DNA of 64,000 nucleotides, taken from positions 70,224 to 134,223 of the forward strand of contig MU001503.1 of NCBI GenBank assembly GCA_010093485.1, in the 5' to 3' direction. Below the pieces are notes generated by a model that made no database searches, was not told the origin of the DNA, and saw only the letters and a list, made by a program, of their open reading frames with translations. Positions 36,402-47,566 of this stretch are shown here, one piece after another. Made by a program: the position numbers and the translations under genes. Each line of letters starts with the position of its first letter. Within the stretch, counting starts at the first letter, position 1. The stretch is from Karstenula rhodostoma CBS 690.94 (Eukaryota; Ascomycota; Dothideomycetes; Pleosporales; Didymosphaeriaceae).

Positions 36402-37421
36402 ATGGGTATACTGCTCTCTACCGTCCAGCGCACGCTGAACCTCCTCCTCCCCTTCACCCACCCCGATACTCCGCTCATTCAAGACCTAATTCACACCGCT
36501 GTCCTCGTCACAACACTGTACTACGCGCCCCAGATAGCAGACTACTATAACGCACACTACCGTCCCGCCCCGCCAAACGAAGGCAACGCCGCCCCCACAG
36601 ATGGCCAGACCAATGGCCCCGCAGTAAACCTACCAGATACCCCTCTAGACGAGGAGTGGGTGCTTCAAGACGACGGGGAAAACGAGGACGCCGGGAACGA
36701 GCTTCCGCCGCTCGCACCGACACCGCCACCAGGCCAGATGCACAACCCACCGCAAGAGGACGGTGCGTGGCAGAACGACTTCGCGAACGGGGACCCCGGC
36801 CCCGCGAATGACCGCCCGCAGCCTACACGCGCGAACCGCGTCATCGGTGCGAAGAAGGCGAAGTCCCTCGCGCGCCGCGATCAACGGAGGGCATATCACG
36901 AGTTCCACAGGAGTCAGGCGGAGCAGCGGAAACTAGAGGAGGAGGCTGGACGGGAAGAGCGCGAGGCGGCGCTTGCACAGAAGAAGGCGCGGCGCACGGT
37001 AGTGGAGGCGGTGCTTGCGGAGGAGAAGCGCGAGAGGCTTGCTTGGGAACGGGAGCAAAAGCGGAAGGAAGCCGAGGAGGAGCACCAGCGGCGCGAGCGC
37101 GTGGTGGAAAAGGTCAAGGGAGAGATTCGGCGGACGGGCGCGGTGGACCTTGTAGACGCTGCGATCGAGGAGGGGAAGGACAAGGTGTGGGTTGAGCGGT
37201 TGGTGCGGGCGAGCGGGATGCTGAGCCAGATGGAGAAGGGAGGGGAAAAGATCATGATCACAGGGGAGGGGTGGCTCGTCAAGATCGACGCTGAGCTCAT
37301 GCGGACGGCGTACGAGGAGGCTGCGTTATTCGGGGACTCAAGGGACGGCAAGGTTAGCTTTGCGAACTTTGGTGGCATCTTGGAGAAGGTAGTTAGGGCG
37401 CGGGCGTTGGCGGCAGTTTGA
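36402..37421 (+). CDS. Unknown N-anchored coiled-coil protein
   Basis: Single exon, 339 residues. It begins MGILLSTVQ, which fits an N-myristoylation signal (Gly2, Ser6). A hydrophobic stretch follows (about 24-47, LIQDLIHTAVLVTTLYYA), probably membrane-associated. Residues 53-150 are Pro/Asp/Asn-rich and disordered. Residues about 155-245 are a Glu/Arg/Lys/Ala-rich coiled coil. The C-terminal block (about 245-339, with VERLVRASGMLSQMEKGGEK and GEGWLVKIDAELM) looks folded. I do not recognise the family. The layout suggests a membrane-tethered scaffold; this is inference. It is convergent with RPS5. Confidence 0.8.
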   Translation: MGILLSTVQRTLNLLLPFTHPDTPLIQDLIHTAVLVTTLYYAPQIADYYNAHYRPAPPNEGNAAPTDGQTNGPAVNLPDTPLDEEWVLQDDGENEDAGNELPPLAPTPPPGQMHNPPQEDGAWQNDFANGDPGPANDRPQPTRANRVIGAKKAKSLARRDQRRAYHEFHRSQAEQRKLEEEAGREEREAALAQKKARRTVVEAVLAEEKRERLAWEREQKRKEAEEEHQRRERVVEKVKGEIRRTGAVDLVDAAIEEGKDKVWVERLVRASGMLSQMEKGGEKIMITGEGWLVKIDAELMRTAYEEAALFGDSRDGKVSFANFGGILEKVVRARALAAV

Positions 37422-37910
37422 CGGGCGGACTTGAGGGAGACGAGCATAAAATGGCGTTTGTGATGCATTTATATGATGCAGACGGATCGGCCACTATACC
37501 CAGACTAGGCCAATAATGCTACGAACATCATTTATATTGAGGTACCCCGTTGCGAGTTCTTTTCAAAATCTGTGAATCACAAGTAGGCCCGTACCTACCG
37601 TCCTGGGATACCAGCTTCGAAACAAAGCAGCAGTTACTAGATCTTGTCGGACAGGTCAATACTGTCATACACACATCACGTCGTCATGTCAGAGGACGCA
37701 AACGGTGGTGTATCGAAATGTTCATTTTTGTCATGCAACCATGAAAGGGGTGTTATTCGCCTAGAAGACCCGATGCGTGCCAAAGCCTTTCATATTCATA
37801 CCGACCAGGCAAACCGCCCAGACCAGCCACATGAAGAACTCCTTGCCGCTCGGTTTGAAACCACCATTGACATCCATGCACTCCAAGTCCGCCTTCCAGA
37901 AAGAATCCCT
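37422..37910. other. Convergent 3' regions of the coiled-coil gene and RPS5
   Basis: About 490 bases between two converging genes. No coding signal is seen. Confidence 0.5.
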
Positions 37911-38731
37911 TTACCGGTTGCTCTTCGCCACACGCTCCAACTCGTCCTTCTTCTTGATGGCGTACGAGTTGCTGCTTCCCTTGGCAGCGTTGATGAGCTC
38001 TTCAGCCAAGCACTCAGCGATGCTCTTGATGTTACGGAAAGAGGCCTCGCGGGCACCGATGGTGAGGAGAGCGATGGCCTGGTTCACACGGCGGAGAGGG
38101 GAGACATCGACGGCCTGGCGACGGACGGTACCGGCGGAACCGATGCGGGTGGAGTCTTCGCGGGGTCCGCAGTTGACGATGGCGTCAACAGCGACCTGGA
38201 TGGGGTTCTGGTCGGTCATGATGTGGATCTGGGAAGGGTCAGCGCAGTTCAAGGGACCGTTTGCGCCGGATTGCAAAAGAGAATGTGTGCGTGGGGAGAC
38301 GTACGATCTCGAAAGCGTGAGCGACAATGCGCACAGCCATGAGCTTCTTTCCGTTGTTGCGGCCGTTCATCATGAGCGAGTTGGTGAGGCGCTCAATGAT
38401 GGGGCACTGGGCCTTCCTGAATCGCTTGACAGCATATCGGCCGGCCGAGTGTGAGATATAGACGGGGGAGCGGATCTGGATGTAATCGCTGTTCACAGTT
38501 TGTTAGCCTACGTTCCCGCCCGCGATGCGCCTTCGTATGCAATTGCACCCAAAACAACATCCTCCGGTATATGGACTCAGGGGTTGCGTACGTGAGAGAG
38601 ATGTCCCGGATCTCAACGTCCTCGTAGCTCCACTTGTTGAACAGCTTGATGCTGCCAATCTCTTCGGTGACCTCCTTGGGAAGGATGGGGTAGCCGGAGG
38701 GGCTCTCGACCTCGACTTCGCCGTCAGACAT
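37911..38731 (-). CDS. RPS5: 40S ribosomal protein S5 (uS7)
   Basis: Three exons on the minus strand, 38731-38592, 38488-38305 and 38228-37911, give 213 residues. The first intron splits a Thr codon, giving [15 protein letters not shown]. The middle exon carries [43 protein letters not shown]. The last reads from [25 protein letters not shown] to LERVAKSNR, a typical C-terminus. uS7 lies in the small-subunit head near the E site and mRNA exit. Length fits the fungal family. Confidence 0.97.
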
Positions 38732-39414
38732 GATTGCGATGTGCTGGGGAACGACTGGTTTCGCGGGTTGGTAAGTGTCCGGTCGTGGGGTCGCTGTCAG
38801 TTCACGAGGTCGAAGTTCAGAGTCGCTGTTCGAAATGTATGGTGGGCTCGCTTAGTTAGTTAGCTCAATCTGGACTTGGCGCGCACGGCCCTCCACCGCC
38901 GAAGAAGGCGCGATGGGTGGCATCGTGGAACCCGATGTGTCAAAATTCCATCGTCGTCAAAATGTTTTCAAAATAAAGAGCAACAGTCTTGTTTTTGGTG
39001 GGCGAGCCATATGTTGTGAAGGCACGAGACTGGTGGCCTACACGCAACGCTACATTTGCTGCCTTCTTGAGATATCGCTCACACGGTGAGAAATGACATT
39101 CATCGCAGCGCAGGTTCTGCGATTCTTCTTCGCCAATTACGAACAACGCGTGTGTTCAAACAACCTCAATCATACTATCCTAAGATGATGTACTCCTCCA
39201 GCGCGACCGGTGGTATATAGCCGAACCAGACAAAAACCATTGAAGCATGAAAGAACCAAACGCCGATGAAGAGCAACCAAGAGGAAGAGGCAGCCGCATC
39301 TCCAAACTCCTGCAATGCCGCTATTCAAGTGTTGCGAAATCAGAACCTCGCGACAATACAATCCTACACTAGCAAGTCAACAGTCGGCCACGAAGCCTCC
39401 CGTTTCATATTCCG
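38732..39414. other. RPS5 promoter side and 3' region of the coiled-coil gene
   Basis: No supported gene; one short open frame at 39170-39361 has no motifs. Confidence 0.5.
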
Positions 39415-41516
39415 TCATTGTCGCGCCCGCGAGACCGGGGCGCTGATATCTCTACGCTCCTTCACGCCTTCCATCATCTGCTTTCGAGGTGTCTCTTGGC
39501 CCATAGCCATACTTCTAGCACGTCCACGGCGTTGCCTAATAGCCTCCAGGGCAGCTTCCCTGTCAATGGGGAGCTTGTTCAGATTAAGCTCGCCCAGCAC
39601 AGGGGTAGGGGCGTTCATGGGAGCGTGGGCAACCGTTGAGGGAGTCATAGGCTCAGTCCCTGACTTGACACCCGGTGTCATAGGAGAAAAGTGCAGTGGG
39701 ATCCTCGTTGTCGTCGTGATGGTACGGGTGAGGTACGGCGTCGCCGGAGGATCCGAAGCTTCCTGCGAGCGGCTTTCAGATTCGTTGCCTTCGATATCTT
39801 TCTCATCTTCCTCATCGCTATCCATCACTGCGTCTTCGTGGATGACAATTCCAGTTGACTTTGACTTCATCTGCTCGGTTTGGATACTAGCGCGAGACTG
39901 AGGATGGCGGGCATTGGGAACCCAGGGTGCAGCCAGTCCAGCGATTGTAATAGGTTCGAGTTGAGGCTTCTCTGAAAGGACCACTTGTGTTGAGCTTGCA
40001 ACCGTGACTGGTGATGGAACAGAGCGGAAGGTGCCTGTGGTGGGTGAGAATGCTACAGGCGGCTCGGGTGTTGTACTACTAGGGCGCTTGGCGATGGTTG
40101 TATCGAGAGTCTGCTCCACGGATTCCGCACTAGGTTCACCGCTCTGTAATTCGTCTGCCGGCGGCGTGATAGGTCGTTCAACTGCCACCGGGTCCGACTT
40201 GATGATGTCTTCCATGAGTTCATCGCCATGGTCACTAGGCGGAGGGGTCATAGCAGGGACCGAAGCCTTGATTGCTTCAATCGCAGCGGCATAGCTGTTA
40301 TCGTGAATGTAGTCGGATCCTTTTGAATCGGCAATGCGGCAAGAGCAGCAACGGAACTGGCACTCCATCTTCATAAAGTCGATCTGCTCTTGTGCGCGCT
40401 CGCGAAGGCGCTTCTCGGTAGCAAGGTCTTGCTGTGCGAGCATAAGCTCCACAGATGCCCTCTTCGGCGCTACATTCTCCTTATCCTCCTCGTCTTGTGC
40501 AAAGGACCGCTGCTTCCGCGGCGATCGGACTGGAGAGTCAAACTCATCATATTCGTCAGTGGTGACTGCCGGGAGGGGGATCTGGCCTTCAGCGGCGATG
40601 CGCAGCACTTCTTCTTCCTTCAAGCTGGTCTTGAGCGCGTCGCGCTCTCCCTCAACCAGGCTTAGCTTGTCCTTCAAGGTGTGGATCTCCTCGCCCAACT
40701 GCGTTTCAATGGTATTTGCCCTGACGTCCAACATGTAGCACTCGTTCTTGTACTTTTCGGCTTCTTTCTGGTAGAACCGGAGATCAGACTCCACGCGGGC
40801 CAGTGTCCTTTCAAGCCCCTCGTTCTTGCCCTTAAGAATGGTGACCTGAGGCTTGACATGAGCAGCCTCGTCCTTGGCGTCCTGCATAGCTTTCTTATAG
40901 ACATGCCCCTTGGCCATGGCTACCTCATTGTTGCGGCTCAACTTTGCCTACGTAATTGTCAGCTGTGTCGCCATAGCGGCTGCAGCTCGCTTACCATCTT
41001 TGCGTTCCATTGCTCCCTTTGTTCTTCTACGCCTTTGAACGTATTCTCCCATTTGGCAATCGCGTCGCGTGAATCCTTACGAGCCTTGTCATAGAAATCG
41101 CGTGAGACGCAGCCGTCGTGTTCCTTTGCCATTCTCTTCAGTTCATGCTCGAGCTCGTCAACGCGGACCCTGTAGCGCTCCATCATCTGGAACTTGCGCT
41201 CCATCTTGGTCATCTCGGTGGCATGTTTCGTCTTCTCCTTCTGCAGAGCTACCATGTATTTTGCTTGAGCTTCCTTGAAGTCCTTAACTTCGAGGTTCTC
41301 AAACATGGCGGCGAGGCCCTGCACCGAGACGTCCGAGTCGTTGCGGCGATGCTTGCGCAGAGGCGATGTGCGTAGGTCTGGCAGCGATGGCGACTGTGCT
41401 GAAGGATCATATGGAGATCTGGTGCCTGCCGCGCGCTCTGGGCTCACGGGAAAGAGGGGCATGGGCGGCGACATGCGAAACTTGGAGGGCGATTTGGAGG
41501 GTGACGGCGGGGACAT
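39415..41516 (-). CDS. Unknown coiled-coil, phosphosite-rich protein
   Basis: Two exons on the minus strand, 41516-40995 and 40947-39415, give 684 residues if the first ATG in frame is used. The intron junction gives NAKMAKLSRNNEV. The N-terminus (about 1-65) is full of SP motifs (SPPSPSKSPSKFRMSPP), suited to proline-directed kinases. A long coiled coil spans about 75-300. Then a Cys cluster occurs (KMECQFRCCSCRIAD, about 365-380), followed by a long disordered tail with TPPP motifs. I do not recognise a named family; a cytoskeletal or spindle-pole role would suit the layout but is inference. The frame is open about 30 codons upstream of the ATG (KLAKLTESPSG), so an unseen upstream exon is possible. 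Confidence 0.84.
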
Positions 41517-42657
41517 GCCGCTCGGGCTTTCTGTGAGTTTCGCCAACTTGACGGCTGTAGGGTGGTTTGCTGCGGCGTGCAGAAATTCTGTGTGTCTTGC
41601 GTGTCTGTCTTAGGCTGGGTGGAAGTATATGCGGTGTGCATGCGAATGTGGTGGAAGTAGCGGTGCGTGCTTGGGCGATAAACAAAACTAACCGAGGAAC
41701 CCCTGCCCTAGCAACCACAAGCGCTTTGCCGCACAACGTCATCCTGTTCGCTCGTCTGTCTAACGCTGAACTAACTTAATAAACCACCACAACTCGTTGG
41801 CAAACCTGCTAAACCTGATATTCGACTGGCTTATGGCGTGCAGGTGCGCACGACTTTCGATGTTGGTTCTGCGAGCAACTTGACGTATATGAGTTTTGAT
41901 TGGACAGACTGACAGTCATACTGGAGGTTAGCACCTTCTGCCTCCCATCACGGGGGCGCCGGAGACCTAGGGTATACGATGAGGAAGATTAATCGTAAAA
42001 ATCACATTGTATACCCAAGGAACCACGTGCCCGAGCTTCGTTACGTTGACCTGAGTCCCATTCCTCACTCATACGAGAATAATATTGCCTGGCTTGAGGG
42101 AACCCAACTTCTCTAGAAAGTATCTGTCATCCTCTACGGAGACCATTTTTAGATTGTTTTCACCGTCAGAATGGCCTTCCTGGCGTCTGGCAAGACTAGA
42201 TTCGCCTTTTGAGGAAAAACCGCATGTGCCAACTCTCTCGAATACGCAGGACTCGACTTGCAAAAGCAGCGATTGCAGGTAGAGCATCTTTGCGAAACGT
42301 GAAATTGCGCCAGAAGTATGCTAAAACTACAGTGTGCCATTGCTTTTGAAGAAATGTCGAGTCATCGTGCCAGTTGATTGAGACTAGAGCCACTATAAAG
42401 TAGCTGCTGTTGAGATGTGTAAGGTGACCGTTGGGATTACTTTTAAGAACTGCACTCTGGAATCATCTATTGAAGTAAATACTGCTTCCTCAAAACGACG
42501 CGTAATCAATTTATAACTGCAATCGTCAACGATCCGACTCGTCATACAGCTCAAGGACATCGTCCACCCAGCCGCGATAACCCTCTCCTACAGTCCTCGT
42601 CGCACTCAAACGTCGCCCCCCGGTGCCTCTATCGCCATCTACCATATATCCTTCATC
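41517..42657. other. Intergenic, no supported gene
   Basis: About 1.1 kb with only short open frames. Possible upstream exon of the coiled-coil gene near 41,517-41,640. Confidence 0.5.
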
Positions 42658-43724
42658 CTAACCCCTCATTCCGATCTCTATATCCTGCCTCATAGGCGTG
42701 ATGTTTGGATCGTACCACGCGATGCAAACAACAAGCGTGAGCGCCATCATCAAGAAATCGTACACATACAGCGGCCATTCATGCGTAATGAGATAGCCGT
42801 CCTAGGTCACTTGTTAGACCCAGAGCATAACATGTAAAATGCGAAGCTTACCCTCCCAAGCGCATACTCGACCACACGGCAGAAGTTACGGATGGTGATC
42901 AGCGCACTCGCCGCATACAGCAACCAGATGTATTTGGTCCACGGCAGATCCGCGCTCTTCGACGTTGGCCTAGCATTCAGCCGCTTGTGCCACGTTGCTG
43001 CGACCGCGACAAAGAACCCAAAGATGAGAATCTGCAGGATCAAGCCCCCAAGAATGATGTTCTCCCCGCGCTTGACACCGTCGTTGTCTTTTGCTTGGAC
43101 GAGCATGCCGGCACCGCCGGATTGCACGAAGAAGCATAGAATATCGCTGGTGACGAAGATCTTGGTGACCCAGTTGGCGCGGACGAACGAGTAGCTTGCG
43201 GAGTTGGTGCGCAGGATGAGACGGCCGAGGATCATGTAGATGGATGCGGCAAAGAGAATTGGCGCGACGAGGATGAGGACTGATTGGATGATGTAAGGAG
43301 TCTTGTTATCCAGATCTGTGTGAGCGGCTGCACGAGCTGCGTAGCCGATAGTATCGAACTGCGGGAATGGTCAGTTCACACTGCACTGTTCTTTCGTAGT
43401 ATCTTTGGGTTTGGTTGGGAATGCTTCGCATATCAACTACAGTGCCTCGTCAAAAGTTTGAGTATAGTGTTATACCCCAGGATAGGCATTGTACTCAAAC
43501 TTCTGACTCAGTACTGCAATATCAAGTGCGATGCAGTCGTAGATAAAATTGACACTTACGAGACCGCCAATAACGAAAGGGATGCAGAACCATGTTCGAT
43601 TTTTGAAAAGTCGGAAACAATGCAATAGCGTAAGAATGCATAAGACGATGCAAGCAATTGCACCGCCTGCGGTCGACGGTGTGTAGGACCACAGTTTGTA
43701 TTCGATCTTGCCGGAGTCTGACAT
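42658..43724 (-). CDS. RTA1-family integral membrane protein
   Basis: Three exons on the minus strand, 43724-43560, 43358-42852 and 42801-42658, all joined in phase 0, give 271 residues. The joins restore VIGGLFDTIGYAARAA and YALGRDGYLITHEWPLY. The family signature is clear: seven hydrophobic segments, the glycine-rich IGY after the second, VTSDILCFFVQSGGAGM in the middle, and RVVEYALGRDG followed by EWPLYVYDFLMMAL. RTA1/RSB1-type proteins are fungal plasma membrane proteins, linked in yeast to sphingoid base export and sterol or drug tolerance. The substrate here is unknown. The first intron is 201 bases. Confidence 0.93.
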
Positions 43725-44723
43725 GTTGCTCGTCCACTGTGCAGAAGTTTCTTGTGGTATGAAAGTGCCAATCGATTAATTCGGATATCCAGTTATTTCT
43801 AGCCGATAGCGATAGGATCGGAGCGATGTGGTGGAGAGCTCCTTTCGGCATGGAGCGAGCGAAATCGAACTGATGGAAGTTTGTGGGAAGTGTGATCGAA
43901 TCTGGAGTTCCAGTTCGTCTTGTAGGCTCTCTATCCAGTGGCATGCCCATATTATATATATGATGTTGCGTACTGCGTCGTACACTGCGTTAAACAAAAT
44001 GTTCCTCTCTTCGTTCGGGTTGGAGAGTGATACGATTAGCGGTTTATACGATAAGCGAGTACGAGAGTACGTGGATACGCCACTGGCGCGGTTTGGAAAA
44101 GAGCCCGCAGTGCCTCAGTCCATTCCTACAATAGCTTTTCTTGCGAACCTGAGTAGGGCGTGCCTTTCCTCAGCGACCTTGTGCGACTCAAGGGCAAGTC
44201 CATCTGCAACGCAGCGCTTATCTCTTATCCCGAGGGTGACCTAAATCGACCTGGAACTGTTCATGTTGAGCTGTTGCATGTAAAAAGCATTGCTCGGGTA
44301 TGACAACATCATAATTCTCCAAATCTATCGCAGGCTGTGTCACTCAAATCGAGCTTCCAGCCCTGAACCAGGCCCGCCAAATATTTCCTTTCTTCGGTTG
44401 TTCGTTCATGAGGTTCCATGACCCTGGTAGCCATTGGATGATCGACTCCGCGCAGCAGTACGGTGGCTCTAGTCATCTAGCATAGCGATTTTAGTGCAGA
44501 TGCACCGCCAAGCCGACGTCCGTTAAGTCAATTGTACGCCCAAGAACGATTCGAACATGTTCGTGGAGCCAGAGTACAGAATTTAAAAGCGTGTTTCCAG
44601 TACCCTCCGGAAGCACAATTCATCTTGCTGGTCCGCAAGAGACTCCAGAAACGGAGGCTCCTGTCCGCTGTACGCTAAGCACCGTTCGCAAGCTCTCCCA
44701 AAACCGACATAGTACAAGCGTAC
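43725..44723. other. Intergenic, no supported gene
   Basis: RTA1 promoter side and 3' region of the Zn2Cys6 gene. An open frame at 43828-44244 on the + strand lacks an ATG near its start and any motif. Confidence 0.5.
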
Positions 44724-45979
44724 TCAAGTTGATGTTGGCTGGGAGATTGGTGTACGATAAGCACGTATCTGCTCTTTCGGCCAATCGAGCCAGTTTTTCC
44801 ATTCTGTCGGAACGAACGCATCGGCAACAGCGATGATCAACTCATCCATACCTTCCAGGAACCAATAATGCCGACCTCTTCCCAAAAGGACACCATAGTG
44901 CGCGAATATGATCAGTGACCCTGGTTGTTTCTCGGAGAGCAACTCGACAAATCGAGGCGGAATGGCATGGATCCAGAGCCGCAGCAGCGAGTCCGATGGA
45001 GGCTTAGGCAATTTGCTTGTTACGTCGAAGAGCAGATCTAGCAGGCGGATGGCTTCCTGGTAGGTTTCATCAATCTCAGGAGGGTAGATGTGGTGGGTGA
45101 CCTCGGAAAATCTGCGAAGCTGAACTAGTTCCGTCTCCTGCGGCGCCTCAGCTGATTTCCAATCGACCGAGTGAACATCCTTGGGTATGATGCGCCCCAA
45201 GTCGGACTGTCGCATGGCTTCGTACAGGCCGCTTGCTTGTAGGAGTGGCCCCACCATCCTAGTCACGATTAAGTTCGAAAAGATGCTTTCGAAAACATCT
45301 TCAAGATCGGTCAAGCTGGCGGATATAGCGCACGTATAGGGGAAAAGGAATGCGTTGAAGATAAGCACCACATGAAGGTTTGACTCTGAAATGTCTTTCA
45401 CTTCAGCTCGAAATTGGGCGAGGGCGATCTGGTGGTGGCGTCTGGCCTTGAGTATGTAGTCAGCTCGCCGGGCTGGTTCCGACCTGCTAAGATGAAGGGC
45501 AGTGAGGGATAGGATCGCATGAAGAACGTAGCGATTATCGAAAGCGACCTTTGGTATATAGATCGAAAAAACATTGGCTACCTCTGGTACGTGTGCGAGC
45601 GTCTTCGCCGTAACGGTGACGAAATGGTGCAAAAGCCGCATGTGGTCAAGGTCGGCGATCAGTTCTTGATCTTCAATTTCATTGTGGTTTGTCCTGCTCA
45701 CGACGGCACTCTGCGTAGAGGAAGGCGTATTCTGCGCAGCGGGCGAAAGTGCGATCTCGGGCACGATCGCACTCCTCAGCCGAGGGTATTCGCAGGTTGA
45801 GCCATACTTGTCACAGTTCAAGCACATAGGTTTCTGCTCATCACACTGTTTACAGTCAGTCTCGATTGTTAACATAGGCGCAGGCTGTAAGGGAAATCTA
45901 CCTTGACATGTCTTGCCTTGCAAGGACTGCACCCGCTACGGGACTTTCTGTGTGGTTTGCGAGTCTTCGTTGCATTCAT
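44724..45979 (-). CDS. Zn2Cys6 transcription factor
   Basis: Two exons on the minus strand, 45979-45902 and 45845-44724, give 399 residues. The first exon supplies MNATKTRKPHRKSRSGCSPCKARHVK and the second continues CDEQKPMCLNCDKYGSTCEYP. Together they form the complete C-x2-C-x6-C-x5-C-x2-C-x6-C zinc cluster (Cys17, Cys20, Cys27, then Cys33, Cys36, Cys43), interrupted by the intron exactly before the third Cys. A basic stretch precedes it. The rest (about 90-399) is a helical regulatory region, in the style of the fungal sterol-uptake-control-like group (RLLHHFVTVTAKTLAH, then AILSLTALHLSRS). It is a DNA-binding nuclear regulator with unknown targets. No metabolic cluster is adjacent. Confidence 0.93.
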
Positions 45980-46546
45980 GTCACCTGATGGCATTGTGGC
46001 GCATCATATTGAGTCAACGTTTGTTGGATGAAGCGAGACTTGCATCATCATGGACTGGGAAAGTAGATGAGCTCCAGTCATAGTCCGTGCGCACCATCGC
46101 TCTTTACGGACTAGCGAATACATCACTTTACAACTGTTGATGATGCATCTGGATCACTGCGGAGACTGAAGGAAACACCCCACTGTTTGCGAGGTAAATA
46201 TTATTTCAGTGATTATCTACTTGGAGCTTCTCTAAGAAGGTGCGCAGCAGTATCCTCGAGGTAACCAAGTTGCGACTTTCCCAAGGTTGTCCTGTCATGC
46301 TACGCACAATCTCAGAACGCCGGCCTTTTTCCTAGACGCACATGCTGCAGCCTATGCCCAGGTGTGTCGCAGAACCGCTCCAGAATGTTCGATGTTCAAC
46401 GCCAAGATATACCATCTTTCCAACTACCAGATACAACGATAAGTCAAAGGTCCGGTAAGTGGGTTATTCGCAGGATTTGCTCCCACTGTTGACTTGTTGC
46501 TGCGGAAAACGAGTTCGAAGATGAGCTCTCCAATGGACTTTTATGC
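45980..46546. other. Intergenic, no supported gene
   Basis: Promoter side of the Zn2Cys6 gene. Nothing further is seen. Confidence 0.5.
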
Positions 46547-47566
46547 TCACGTTCCGGAACTTGCCACTGATGTCTCTTCCTCGGACATCAAATCAAAGGG
46601 CAGCCCGTCAGCCGCCGGATATTCCTGGTGGTTGCCGGAACTAGGATCAGCAATACCGTAGGTGGATCCAACCTGCGGCTGTGGAATATCCCATGCTCTT
46701 CCTGGTACCAATACGCCTCGCAGCCCCATCTGCGACTCCGACCCTTGTGCGAGGCCCCTCCCAACCTGCGCATACCGCTCGTACACCATCTCCGCACGGT
46801 ACACGCATTCATGACAGAAGATGGCATCGCCCTGCCTGTTGTTGCCAGGGAAGATTCTGCTCTTGCACGCCGGGGTGTCCGAGCAGTTTGCTGCGCAAGG
46901 TCGAGCCGGCTGAGCCCACACCTCGTGGCCGCAGCGTAGGATGTGGGTCAGCTTCCAGTCGTAGCCGAGTTGGTTGGGGTTGTAGAACGGTTTGCAGAGC
47001 CGCCGGACGATCTCGTCGTTGGCGAGGCCAGTAAAGTGCTCAATGACAGGGCGAGTGAAGGCAAGCGCACGCCTGACGTCGCGTGGGACGACGAAGTAGC
47101 TACTAGCTGGAAGGCCATTGCAGATCTCGCAGAAAATGTTGTCGTGAGACTGATATTGAGTGATTGCGGGGAGAATAGGATCTTTTGTGATCTGGAGCGG
47201 CGTAGAGCTGGTTAGGGCTTGTCCAAGTGATGTACCAGTGCGAAGGTCGATATTCTCCGCCTGGGCGTTGACGGTCTGCTGCTTGATCCAGTGCGCTACG
47301 TGCAGACAGTTCAAGCCGCAGCGATTGTCGACAGTACCATTCGGAGTACTGTCAATAGCAACCAGGTGACCGCAAGTTAGCATGTGGATATGCATGATGT
47401 GACCATCTGGGTGGATGGCGCATGGCTCGATCTTTGTTGCCTCGTACGCGTGGTAAGGGTAACCGGTTGGATGAACTTGGAGCTCAGCGTAATTGTCTCG
47501 AGGGTCGGACTCGAGCGCTTTGGAAGCGTCCGGGCTCTCGTACTTGAGTAACTCCATTCCGGGCAT
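46547..47566 (-). CDS. Unknown Cys/His-rich protein, 339 residues
   Basis: Single exon on the minus strand, ATG at 47566. Cys and His occur in a regular pattern: HIHMLTCGHLVAID, DNRCGLNCLHVAHW, FCEICNGLPAS, THILRCGHEVWA, CAANC and FCHECVYRAE. The repeated CGH and CxxC groups suggest several zinc-binding sites of a RING-like or treble-clef kind, but the spacing does not match a canonical RING. No signal peptide or membrane segment. It resembles small families of unknown function in filamentous ascomycetes, which I cannot name. Confidence 0.74.
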   Translation of the reverse strand: MPGMELLKYESPDASKALESDPRDNYAELQVHPTGYPYHAYEATKIEPCAIHPDGHIMHIHMLTCGHLVAIDSTPNGTVDNRCGLNCLHVAHWIKQQTVNAQAENIDLRTGTSLGQALTSSTPLQITKDPILPAITQYQSHDNIFCEICNGLPASSYFVVPRDVRRALAFTRPVIEHFTGLANDEIVRRLCKPFYNPNQLGYDWKLTHILRCGHEVWAQPARPCAANCSDTPACKSRIFPGNNRQGDAIFCHECVYRAEMVYERYAQVGRGLAQGSESQMGLRGVLVPGRAWDIPQPQVGSTYGIADPSSGNHQEYPAADGLPFDLMSEEETSVASSGT